NCBI GenBank assembly: GCA_002315505.1 | Contig: DCGX01000006.1 | Span: forward strand, 19,964-49,026 | Length of the DNA stretch: 29,063 bases | Direction: 5' to 3' | Origin: Ruminococcaceae bacterium UBA1767 | GTDB taxonomy: Bacteria; Bacillota; Clostridia; Oscillospirales; Acutalibacteraceae | In this document: positions 1 through 7,189 of the stretch, piece after piece | Position numbering within the stretch: the stretch's first letter is position 1 | How the letters are laid out: each line of letters opens with the position of its first letter | The notes under the pieces: model-generated | Database searches by the model: none | What the model was told of the DNA's origin: nothing | The model's input: only the letters and a program-made list of their open reading frames with translations | Program-made: the position numbers and the translations under genes

Positions 1-1231
1 GTAAGCTCTGTGTGTGACCTACGTAAACACCTGCCCAGCCTGCGGCAGTCTGATATTTGACTGCAACAGTGTAATCAGCAGTACCCGATGACGGGCCCGT
101 ACCCGTGAAATACATCAATGAACTGCTTCCGATAGCTTTAAGTGAGGCTACTGTCGGCGAGCCGATTCCAAGTACTGCGGCCGTTGATGCATCATTTGTC
201 GGGTCATCCTCTGTATCACTCTCAGAGAAGGTCTGATTGATTCCGGATGTAACAAATACACCATTAACCGAATCTGTCGTTCTCTCATCACTTTCACTCG
301 CAACTGCAGGAACAACTGTCAGCCATCTGAGATTCAGGTCGGAAAGAGTTGACTGTATGCTCTTATCCATATATACATATGAAATAGTTCTGTTGCCGTC
401 TGCTTTGAATCCGACGTTATAATTTCGGCTGGCATCTGAACCGCTGTAGCTTTTCATCATACCATATGCCGATGTCCAGCATCCTGCCGTTGACCAGTTA
501 GCTGAGAAATTCAGCGTTCCGTCTGCTGTTCCGCTATTGTAAATACTGCCATATGTATTTTTACCTAATATAAGCGAAGCAAGATAAGAACGATTCTGCG
601 TGGTTGTACCAAGTCCCCAGTCCTCATAGGTTCTTTTTGTTGAATATGAGCCTGCCGGAGTGGCAATTGATTCTACATAAGATATTGCTCTCGTCTGATA
701 AGAATGAGAATACGTCTTACCTGTAATTGCGTTAACCTCACTGTAATTATAGCTTACCGTGAAAATAAGCGCAGTATCTATCATTGCAGTACCGCTGAGT
801 ATCGTCCATGAATATGTTCCGTTTGAAAAAACGGGCGATGACATTTTTACGGTAGTGTTACTGCAGGAAACAGTCGGGTCGCTGTCAAGCTCAACTCCCG
901 GAGTAAATGTGACTGTTGTTGCAACAGGAGTTTCACCTGCATATATTCTCGAAGCATAGGTTCCTGTCATATATGGGATTCCTGAAGGTGTTGCTTTTAC
1001 AATTTCAGAATTGCTTCCTGAGGGAGGCTGCATTGTATTACTCGCATATGCGACACGGGTTACCTCTGTAACTGTAACACTTGCACTCGGTCTTGTAAGG
1101 CTGAGATTACTGTCCGAAGATGCCGCATCAGCTTTAATTGAAAGCTGTCCTGCTGTAAACGGAAGCGAAGTGATTACAATTGCAATTGTAAGAACAATGC
1201 CGAGAAATTTACTGATTTTCTTCATTTGCAT
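1..1231 (-). CDS. Large secreted/surface protein, N-terminal part only (gene runs off the left edge)
   Basis: An open frame of about 410 codons runs without a stop from an ATG at 1231 to the window edge, so the gene is partial. A second in-frame ATG at 1225 is an equally possible start; AGGATGGTG lies just upstream of both. The N-terminus is a classic signal peptide: MQMKKISK, a hydrophobic stretch (FLGIVLTIAIVITSLPF), then a likely cleavage site around KADA-A near residue 36. The rest is rich in Ser, Thr, Gly, Tyr and Asn with short beta-strand-like segments, as in cell-surface or exported proteins, and contains an acidic SDTEDDPTND segment. I see no catalytic motif and recognise no family. 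It has its own promoter and is divergent from the 1448 gene, which also encodes an exported protein. Export is well supported; function is unknown. Confidence 0.8.
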   Translation of the reverse strand, partial: MQMKKISKFLGIVLTIAIVITSLPFTAGQLSIKADAASSDSNLSLTRPSASVTVTEVTRVAYASNTMQPPSGSNSEIVKATPSGIPYMTGTYASRIYAGETPVATTVTFTPGVELDSDPTVSCSNTTVKMSSPVFSNGTYSWTILSGTAMIDTALIFTVSYNYSEVNAITGKTYSHSYQTRAISYVESIATPAGSYSTKRTYEDWGLGTTTQNRSYLASLILGKNTYGSIYNSGTADGTLNFSANWSTAGCWTSAYGMMKSYSGSDASRNYNVGFKADGNRTISYVYMDKSIQSTLSDLNLRWLTVVPAVASESDERTTDSVNGVFVTSGINQTFSESDTEDDPTNDASTAAVLGIGSPTVASLKAIGSSSLMYFTGTGPSSGTADYTVAVKYQTAAGWAGVYVGHTQSL

Positions 1232-1274
1232 ATCACCATCCTAAGCCAAAAAAATTTACACATATCTAATTATA

Positions 1275-1303
1275 ATAATATCATATAATAAAAAACAAGT
1301 CAA
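1275..1303 (-). promoter_or_regulatory. Sigma-A type promoter for the minus-strand secreted protein gene
   Basis: On the minus strand TTGACT (1303-1298) is followed after 17 bp by TATTAT (1280-1275). A second -10-like TATAAT lies immediately downstream. The start codon is 44 bp beyond the -10. The flanks are very AT-rich. Confidence 0.6.
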
Positions 1304-1383
1304 ATAAAAATTCTATTCATTTTGCACAAAAATTGTTAATTTTTTACTTTAATAAAAAAAGTGTGGATTTATTCATTTTTCTA

Positions 1384-1392
1384 TGCTATAAT
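1384..1392 (+). promoter_or_regulatory. Extended -10 promoter for the Ala-Asp-Pro repeat protein gene
   Basis: TGC followed directly by TATAAT (1387-1392) is a good extended -10. The -35 at the expected distance (TGGATT, 1364-1369) is poor. The resulting leader of about 48 nt holds a small perfect stem-loop, CGACAA-CTAT-TTGTCG (1402-1417), ahead of the AAGGAG ribosome binding site. Confidence 0.55.
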
Positions 1393-1447
1393 TTAGAGGA
1401 ACGACAACTATTTGTCGAGGATTTATAATTTTTAAGGAGTAGATTTA

Positions 1448-2467
1448 ATGAAACAGACAGTCATCCAGTGCATTACCGCAATTCTTTGCGTAATTGCAGT
1501 TGCTGTAACCTCAGTTACAAGCATTTCAAAAATCAGCGACGCAACAATTGAAGCGGCTAAAAATGCACCTCAGACACAGGCTTCAGCAAACACAGACGAT
1601 CCTGCAATAGCTGACCCGACAGCAGATCCTTCTGCAGACCCTGCAACAGCTGATCCTTCAGCAGATCCTGCAGCAGCTGACCCGACAGCAGACCCTGCAG
1701 CAACAGCAGATCCTTCAGCAGATCCGGCTGCAGCTGACCCGGCAGCATCAGCAGACACATCTGCAGCAACAGGCAAGACAAATGCTTCAACACCTGCTGC
1801 AAAGTCAGGCACAACAGCTCCGTCATCAAAGGCTGACATCGCAACATATTATAACAACGCACTTAACAAGGTAATCTCTTCAAAGGCAGGTTACACAAAG
1901 GCAAGAACAACTAACCTCGGTAAGCTTGAAGGCGCAGAAGCTATCATGAAATTCCAGGCTGCTGCAGACGCAGTTAACAGCTTCCTCGGAGTAGGCACAA
2001 CAAACTTCACAAACAAGAAGGGTGAGGCAAAGTACCTCTCAAAGGCTTCTTTGACAGAGAAAGACATTTCAAGTGCTACCTGCACAGGTACAGATGTTTA
2101 CACAATCACAATTAACCTTGTAAACGGTAACAGCGCAATGCCGGGCAACACAGACACATCTCCTCTTAAGAGAAGCGGTCTTTATGTAGGCACAGGCGAC
2201 AAGTCAGAGTATGACTATAAGAACGCAGAAAACATCTACTCGGGTCTTAACAATTCAGGTGACGCTTCTGTTCAGGCTGTAAGAGAAACAACAAAGAATG
2301 CCAAGATTGTTGCTACAGTTGATGCAAAGACAGGCAACATGAAGACATTGAAGGTTACATTTGACTGGGAAGCAGGCCTTACAGATGTTAAGTACATCGT
2401 TACTCTTAAGGGCGAAAAGACAGGCTACGCTGATACAACAGTTGCTATCAACGCATTCCAGTTCTGA
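1448..2467 (+). CDS. Secreted/anchored protein with Ala-Asp-Pro repeat stalk and a C-terminal domain shared by three proteins here
   Basis: 339 residues; the ATG follows AAGGAG with 8-nt spacing. Residues 1-25 form an uncleaved-looking signal or membrane anchor (QCITAILCVIAVAVTSV). Residues 51-100 are a low-complexity stalk of repeated ADP units alternating Pro, Ala, Thr and Ser. A globular domain runs from about 129 to the end, opening with KADIATYYNNALNKV. That opening matches KAELVNYYNNCLKKT in the 27051 protein and more weakly KKDIIKLFNQSVDNI in the 26209 lipoprotein. All three also share an A-[TR]-[IV]-[DN] segment followed by a beta-rich end. I know no named function for this domain. 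The gene stands alone between an extended -10 promoter and a strong terminator. A role in the cell envelope is inference; a lipid- or ligand-binding protein is possible. Confidence 0.85.
   Translation: MKQTVIQCITAILCVIAVAVTSVTSISKISDATIEAAKNAPQTQASANTDDPAIADPTADPSADPATADPSADPAAADPTADPAATADPSADPAAADPAASADTSAATGKTNASTPAAKSGTTAPSSKADIATYYNNALNKVISSKAGYTKARTTNLGKLEGAEAIMKFQAAADAVNSFLGVGTTNFTNKKGEAKYLSKASLTEKDISSATCTGTDVYTITINLVNGNSAMPGNTDTSPLKRSGLYVGTGDKSEYDYKNAENIYSGLNNSGDASVQAVRETTKNAKIVATVDAKTGNMKTLKVTFDWEAGLTDVKYIVTLKGEKTGYADTTVAINAFQF
1598..1741 (+). repeat. In-frame tandem repeat encoding Ala-Asp-Pro units
   Basis: The stretch is built from variants of GCAGATCCT, GCTGACCCG and neighbouring Ala/Thr/Ser codons. 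The third bases vary between units while the encoded ADP pattern stays, which suggests selection on the protein rather than recent DNA slippage. It encodes the stalk of the 1448 protein. Confidence 0.75.
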
Positions 2468-2483
2468 TCAACAGGCAAAATTT

Positions 2484-2516
2484 AAGCAGACAGTTTCGGC
2501 TGTCTGCTTTTCTTTT
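2484..2516 (+). terminator. Rho-independent terminator of the 1448 gene, possibly bidirectional
   Basis: A perfect 10-bp stem, AAGCAGACAG (2484-2493) and CTGTCTGCTT (2500-2509), closes a 6-nt loop and is followed by TTCTTTTT. The same stem lies downstream of the convergent phosphohexomutase gene; on the minus strand its T-tract is weak (AAATTTT), so termination there is less certain. Confidence 0.9.
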
Positions 2517-3925
2517 TATATATTCAAAAAAGTTCTGAATGCATTTATGTACTCTGTCGCTGTTTGTGAATCTGTGCTTTCTGCGAAGATACGAAGCAAC
2601 GGCTCTGTTCCCGAAAAACGGCAGATGACGAAATCTCCGTTTTCAAAATAAACCTTACATCCGTCCTCATAATTCACACGGGTAATTTTCTGTGAAAATT
2701 CGGGGAGTTTTTTATCAACCATAATAATCTGATTAATATTTGCTTTGTTTTCGGGAGCAAATCGAAGATTATCCTCAACCATTTCAAAATGTCCGAACTG
2801 TTCCTCAAGCTCGTCAATAAACTGTGACGGGTCCTTGTCTGTAACGCTGACCATCTCAGCAAAAAGTGATGCGGCATAGACCGAATCCTTGCCGTGAATA
2901 TGTCCTCTTACAGTAAGACCACCCGAGGATTCACCACCAAGAACAGCATCCACCTCGTCAATTTTCGATGAGATATATTTGAAGCCTACAGGTACCTCGT
3001 AGCATTTTTCTCCGAAGCTCTCCGCAATTCTATCAAGCATATGAGTTGTGGCAAGATTACGTACAACAGGGCCCTTCCAGCCCTTGTATTTCACAAGATA
3101 GTAGTACAAAAGACAAAGAATTTCATTTGCACTGATATATCTTCCTGTTTTATCTATAACACCGAGTCTGTCGCCGTCACCATCCATCGCCATACCCAAA
3201 TCGTAGCCGTCTTTGATTACGGTATTGGTAAGTGTTGTCAGACCTTTTTCGGAAGGAGCAGGCATCTGTCCGCCGAAATACGCATCTCTGTTAAGGTTGA
3301 TTGCGTCAATCGTACACCTTGCCGTGTGGAAAATTACGAGCAATGGATACGAACCCGAGCCGTGCATTGAATCGAAAAGAACACGAAGTCCCCTTTCCCT
3401 CAATGCATCCATATCAAGCAAATCAATAATATCATCAATAAATTTATTGAACGGGTTTTTCAAAAATTCTATTTTTCCGTCCGCAACCGCTTTATCGAAA
3501 TCATCAAATTCAACTGAATCAATATTTTCAACAAGCTCCTCGAGCTTTGCCGTTGTTTCAAGCGGAGCATCTCTGCCCTCTTCGACAATCAGCTTTATGC
3601 CATTATAGTTTGCAGGGTTATGGCTTGCCGTGATTTCAATTCCGTAGTAAAGCTCTTTGTCCTTTACCGTGTGCATAATCAACGGTGTCGGTGCAGAACG
3701 ATTTAAAAACCATACCTTTATTCCGTTTCTGGCGAAGACCTCTGCGACCCATCGTGCCGCATTTTCAGAGAGTAATCGTCTGTCATAGCCGACAATAATC
3801 GGCTTTTCCGTTTTATTTTCTGCTTTTGCAAGCTCGGCAACACCTGCCGCTACTTTTCTGATATTGTCCTGAATGAAGTCCTCACCGATAACAGCTCTCC
3901 ATCCACCTGTTCCGAATTTAATCAT
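2516..3925 (-). CDS. Phosphohexomutase (phosphoglucomutase/phosphomannomutase family)
   Basis: 469 residues, normal for the alpha-D-phosphohexomutase superfamily, which interconverts 1- and 6-phosphates of hexoses or hexosamines in the cytoplasm. All four signature loops are present: the phosphoserine loop TASHNPANYNG (Ser101), the metal loop DGDGDR (Asp248, 250, 252), the sugar loop GGESSGG (330-336) and the phosphate-binding loop RFSGTEPLLRI (436-446). The glutamate loop reads GESSGG where GEESGG is the common form. Substrate (glucose, mannose or glucosamine phosphate) cannot be decided by eye. The start codon lies one base past the TGA of the upstream deacetylase gene, and its ribosome binding site is inside that gene's last codons, so the two are translationally coupled. 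A joint role in sugar or amino-sugar handling is inference. Confidence 0.93.
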   Translation of the reverse strand: MIKFGTGGWRAVIGEDFIQDNIRKVAAGVAELAKAENKTEKPIIVGYDRRLLSENAARWVAEVFARNGIKVWFLNRSAPTPLIMHTVKDKELYYGIEITASHNPANYNGIKLIVEEGRDAPLETTAKLEELVENIDSVEFDDFDKAVADGKIEFLKNPFNKFIDDIIDLLDMDALRERGLRVLFDSMHGSGSYPLLVIFHTARCTIDAINLNRDAYFGGQMPAPSEKGLTTLTNTVIKDGYDLGMAMDGDGDRLGVIDKTGRYISANEILCLLYYYLVKYKGWKGPVVRNLATTHMLDRIAESFGEKCYEVPVGFKYISSKIDEVDAVLGGESSGGLTVRGHIHGKDSVYAASLFAEMVSVTDKDPSQFIDELEEQFGHFEMVEDNLRFAPENKANINQIIMVDKKLPEFSQKITRVNYEDGCKVYFENGDFVICRFSGTEPLLRIFAESTDSQTATEYINAFRTFLNI

Positions 3926-3926
3926 A

Positions 3927-4739
3927 TCATACCAACCTTTCGATAGTTGAGCTTACTTCAGTTTTAAATTTATCAATATAACCATTAATATATGCGAGCG
4001 GCTCAATATCGCCGTCAACCATAGGCATAAGGTCGAGTCCGAAATTCATACTGTTGCAATCATCCGTATCATGCGAGGCAAAGAAAGTTGCGTTTGCAAA
4101 TCTTCTGCCGATCGCGGCATTGTCATATCTTTTTCCGCCGACAACCTGTGAACGATGCACCGTGAGAAGCTCTCTTGCCACCTCTGGATATTTTGTTGTA
4201 TCAAGACAGATTTTATCACTGTCGGGAAGCCAGTCAAGTGCACGCCATACCTCAAGTGCAACGAACCTTTTCGGTCGAAGCTCTTTAGGCATTTTCTTCA
4301 CTGCCGCAATTGTTCTCAATGCAACCGCAACGTGAGTTTCGTGCTTATCTGCAATATTATGAGTATAGAGATTTTCGGGCTGAACCTTCATAAGAAGCTC
4401 GTATATTTCATCAACAGGCTCGTTGTTTTTTCCGTCCTTGACAGCTGATGACGGAAAGCCGAGCTGAATTGCGGCACGATATCTGCCGATTTCAGCCGCC
4501 TTTTGCTGTTCCATTATTCTTACTTCCATCATCTGCTCATTTGTAAAGTCAGCATACTCGCCTGTTCTCGGACTTCCGGCTCCGTCAGTCACAACTACTC
4601 CGACAAATGCCCTGTTCTTATTGTCATAGCATTCGGAAATCGGTCCGTAAGCCATAATTTCAATATCGTCCTGATGTGCGGCAATGCACATATCACTTAT
4701 GTTATCGAGATTCTTTTCATTTGTGTAAAAAATATCCAT
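3927..4739 (-). CDS. PIG-L/LmbE-family deacetylase
   Basis: 270 residues. PIG-L family enzymes are zinc-dependent hydrolases that remove acetyl groups from N-acetylglucosaminyl compounds. The first metal motif is AHQDD (residues 21-25), with Gln in place of the usual Pro of AHPDD. The second is TH-N-IADKHETH (126-136), giving His127, Asp131, His133 and His136. The protein has no signal peptide or membrane segment, so it is probably cytoplasmic. The ATG at 4739 is chosen because GAGGTGAT sits just upstream. The gene is coupled to the phosphohexomutase gene (one base between them). It begins only 12 bases after the T-tract of a strong terminator, so how it is transcribed is unclear. The exact substrate is unknown; a bacillithiol or cell-wall sugar precursor would fit the family. 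Confidence 0.85.
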   Translation of the reverse strand: MDIFYTNEKNLDNISDMCIAAHQDDIEIMAYGPISECYDNKNRAFVGVVVTDGAGSPRTGEYADFTNEQMMEVRIMEQQKAAEIGRYRAAIQLGFPSSAVKDGKNNEPVDEIYELLMKVQPENLYTHNIADKHETHVAVALRTIAAVKKMPKELRPKRFVALEVWRALDWLPDSDKICLDTTKYPEVARELLTVHRSQVVGGKRYDNAAIGRRFANATFFASHDTDDCNSMNFGLDLMPMVDGDIEPLAYINGYIDKFKTEVSSTIERLV

Positions 4740-4750
4740 ATTATCACCTC

Positions 4751-4785
4751 AAAAAAGCAGGCATCCGAGCAAATCGAATGCCTGC
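4751..4785 (-). terminator. Rho-independent terminator after the gltX-glnS-membrane protein block
   Basis: Read on the minus strand, a 12-bp stem with one mismatch (GCAGGCATTCGA and its partner, 4785-4774 and 4768-4757) with a 5-nt loop is followed by six T (4756-4751). The T-tract runs straight into GAGGTGAT, the ribosome binding site of the deacetylase gene. Confidence 0.85.
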
Positions 4786-4791
4786 AAAATT

Positions 4792-5487
4792 TTATTTCTT
4801 AAGCTTCTCGACTTTTTTCTTCTTTTCTTCAGCAGGAAGTGTAACGTAATACGCAAGTGTCCAGAGAAGAATTCCGATAAAAATAATAAGCACTGTAAAT
4901 ATAGCACTTTCAAAGCAGAATGAATCCACATTGATTGAATCGTTAAGAAACGCTGAACCGATTGACGAAAGAATTGTCGGATTGTCGCCGCTCATTGCGT
5001 TACCAATAAGCTTTCCGATATCCATATCACCATTCAAAAACGGTGCAGTAAACTTTGAAAAGCATTTGATTGCTGCGAAAATACAGGCAGCACCTGTTGC
5101 TGACAGACCCATAATTGTTTTGTATGCCTTTGTGAACAATCCACAGCCTGCAATAACTACTGCGATTAAAATTGCAATCGCAATAAGAATTCCCGAGGCG
5201 ATAACCCAGTTCTTATTGGTAAGCAATTCTGTCGGAATTTTCGACAAATCGATTTCCGTACCGCCGAAATTGAAATATCCGCTCTGCCAGTATTCGATGG
5301 CTTTCTTTACGCTGATTGTAATTTCCATACCCGAATCAGCAGTATCCTTGATAATCTTTGAAAGAATAGTGTATATTGATGAATCTGTGTTCAGCGAAAC
5401 AACAATTCTTATCAATGTCCGAAAATACATTACAGGGAGAACAGCTATTCCCAAAACAAAAATTATTATTCTGTTAAGAACTTTCAT
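4792..5487 (-). CDS. Four-helix membrane protein of unknown function
   Basis: 231 residues; I do not recognise a family. Four hydrophobic segments stand out: about 5-22 (NRIIIFVLGIAVLPVMYF), 95-117 (a long Ile/Ala/Val run), 123-141 (small residues, Gly/Ala-rich) and 195-215 (FTVLIIFIGILLWTLAYY). A polar region of about 70 residues separates the first two and about 50 residues separate the last two. The C-terminus is strongly basic (EEKKKKVEKLKK), so it probably faces the cytoplasm. The ATG at 5487 has AAAGGAG about 11 bases upstream. It lies 34 bases after glnS with no terminator between them and ends at a strong terminator, so it is the last gene of the gltX-glnS unit. The link to tRNA charging may be only positional. 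Confidence 0.8.
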   Translation of the reverse strand: MKVLNRIIIFVLGIAVLPVMYFRTLIRIVVSLNTDSSIYTILSKIIKDTADSGMEITISVKKAIEYWQSGYFNFGGTEIDLSKIPTELLTNKNWVIASGILIAIAILIAVVIAGCGLFTKAYKTIMGLSATGAACIFAAIKCFSKFTAPFLNGDMDIGKLIGNAMSGDNPTILSSIGSAFLNDSINVDSFCFESAIFTVLIIFIGILLWTLAYYVTLPAEEKKKKVEKLKK

Positions 5488-5521
5488 TTATATAACAGCT
5501 CCTTTTACGATAGCAATACGA

Positions 5522-7171
5522 TTATTTACCCCATGAAGAATTAAGTGCAACAGTTCTGTTGAAGATGAGCTTATCATCTGTTGAATCCTTATCAACACAG
5601 AAATAACCGTTACGCATAAACTGGAAGGTATCGCCTGCTTTAAGATTTTCAAATCCGCTCTCAAGCATACAATTATCTATAACTGTAAGCGAATCAGGAT
5701 TAATGTCATCGGTATACTCACCGTTTTTACCAGGCTCCTCAGCATTGAAAAGTCGGTCATAAAGGCGAACCTCACACTGCTTGCAGTCCTGTGCATTTAC
5801 CCAGTGAATTGTACCCTTGACCTTTCTGCCGTCGGGTGAATTACCGCCCTTGCTTGCAGGGTCGTATGTGCAATGAAGGCAGGTTACGTTGCCGTTTTCA
5901 TCTGTATCATAGCCGACACACTTTATAAAGTATGCACTCTTGAAACGAACCTCGTTGCCGGGGAAAAGGCGGAAATACTTCTTGACAGGCTCAACCATAA
6001 AGTCATCCTGCTCAACATAAAGCTCACGTGAGAAGGTAACCTTTCTTGTGCCCATCTCAGGATGGTCGGGATGAAGCTCAACCTCGATTTCCTCACTCTG
6101 TCCTTCGGGATAGTTGTCAATAACAACCTTAAGCGGTTTTAAAACTGCCATTGCTCTTGCGGCATTTGCGTTGAGATTATCTCTTACACAAGCCTCTAAA
6201 AGTCCGTAATCAACCATACTGTCAGCCTTTGAAACACCGATACGATTTATAAAATCACGAACTGCGGCTGATGGATAGCCTCGTCTTCTCATACCGCAAA
6301 GTGTAATCATTCTCGGGTCGTCCCAGCCTGCTACAATTCCCGAATTTACCATTTCGAGCAGCTTTCTCTTGCTTGTAACACAGTAGTTGATATTAAGACG
6401 TGCAAATTCAATCTGTCTTGGCGGCTCATTAAAGCCAATCTGCTCAACAACCCAGTTGTAAAGCGGTCTGTGATTTTCAAACTCAAGTGAGCAAAGAGAG
6501 TATGTTACACCTTCCCTTGCATCTGAAAGCGGATGTGCAAAGTCGTACATAGGATATACGCACCACTTATCACCTGTCTGATGATGTGTTACGTGAGAAA
6601 TTCTGTAAATAACAGGGTCACGCATATTAAGATTAGGTGAAGCCATATCAATCTTCGCACGAAGAACCTTTTCACCGTTTGCAAATTCACCGTCTGTCAT
6701 TCTCTTGAACAAATCGAGATTTTCCTCAACTGTTCTGTTTCTGTAAGGACTTTCCTTGCCCGGCTCTGTCAGTGTTCCTCTGTACTCACGGATTTCGTCG
6801 GCATTGAGGTCATCAACGTATGCCTTGCCGTCCTTGATGAGCTTAAGAGCACATTCATATACAAAATCAAAATAGCCCGATGCATAATAGATGTTATCCC
6901 AATGGAATCCAAGCCACTTGATGTCCTCTTTAATTGCATCAATGTATTCAACATCTTCTCTTGACGGGTTAGTGTCATCAAAACGAAGATTGCATACACC
7001 ATTATATTTTTCGGCGGTGCTGAAATCAATGCACAAAGCCTTTGCGTGACCGATATGAAGATATCCGTTCGGCTCGGGCGGAAAACGAGTCTGTACACGG
7101 GTGTTAACCTTTGCCGCCAGGTCCTCGTCGATAAAATCATGTATAAAGTTGGAAACTTTTACTTCTTCCAT
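5522..7171 (-). CDS. glnS: Glutaminyl-tRNA synthetase
   Basis: 549 residues, the expected length for bacterial GlnRS, which charges tRNA-Gln directly with glutamine in the cytoplasm. The class I signatures are visible: PPEPNGYLHIGHAKA (HIGH at 39-42) and VTSKRKL (265-271), the family form of KMSKS. RFDDTNP follows the HIGH region as in GlnRS/GluRS, and the C-terminal half reads as the anticodon-binding beta-barrels. The start is placed at the ATG at 7171, with AAAGGA upstream, rather than at the TTG at 7189, which lies before that ribosome binding site. It is 18 bases downstream of gltX and surely cotranscribed. Many Firmicutes lack GlnRS and make Gln-tRNA through GatCAB, so a GlnRS gene here points to a lineage that acquired it. 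Confidence 0.97.
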   Translation of the reverse strand: MEEVKVSNFIHDFIDEDLAAKVNTRVQTRFPPEPNGYLHIGHAKALCIDFSTAEKYNGVCNLRFDDTNPSREDVEYIDAIKEDIKWLGFHWDNIYYASGYFDFVYECALKLIKDGKAYVDDLNADEIREYRGTLTEPGKESPYRNRTVEENLDLFKRMTDGEFANGEKVLRAKIDMASPNLNMRDPVIYRISHVTHHQTGDKWCVYPMYDFAHPLSDAREGVTYSLCSLEFENHRPLYNWVVEQIGFNEPPRQIEFARLNINYCVTSKRKLLEMVNSGIVAGWDDPRMITLCGMRRRGYPSAAVRDFINRIGVSKADSMVDYGLLEACVRDNLNANAARAMAVLKPLKVVIDNYPEGQSEEIEVELHPDHPEMGTRKVTFSRELYVEQDDFMVEPVKKYFRLFPGNEVRFKSAYFIKCVGYDTDENGNVTCLHCTYDPASKGGNSPDGRKVKGTIHWVNAQDCKQCEVRLYDRLFNAEEPGKNGEYTDDINPDSLTVIDNCMLESGFENLKAGDTFQFMRNGYFCVDKDSTDDKLIFNRTVALNSSWGK

Positions 7172-7189
7172 TACTGTGTTTCCTTTCAA

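Noticed and set aside
1557..1862. Minus-strand open frames rich in Leu/Gln or Ala/Gly inside the 1448 gene
   Set aside because: They are antisense readings of the Ala-Asp-Pro repeat codons and have no start signals.
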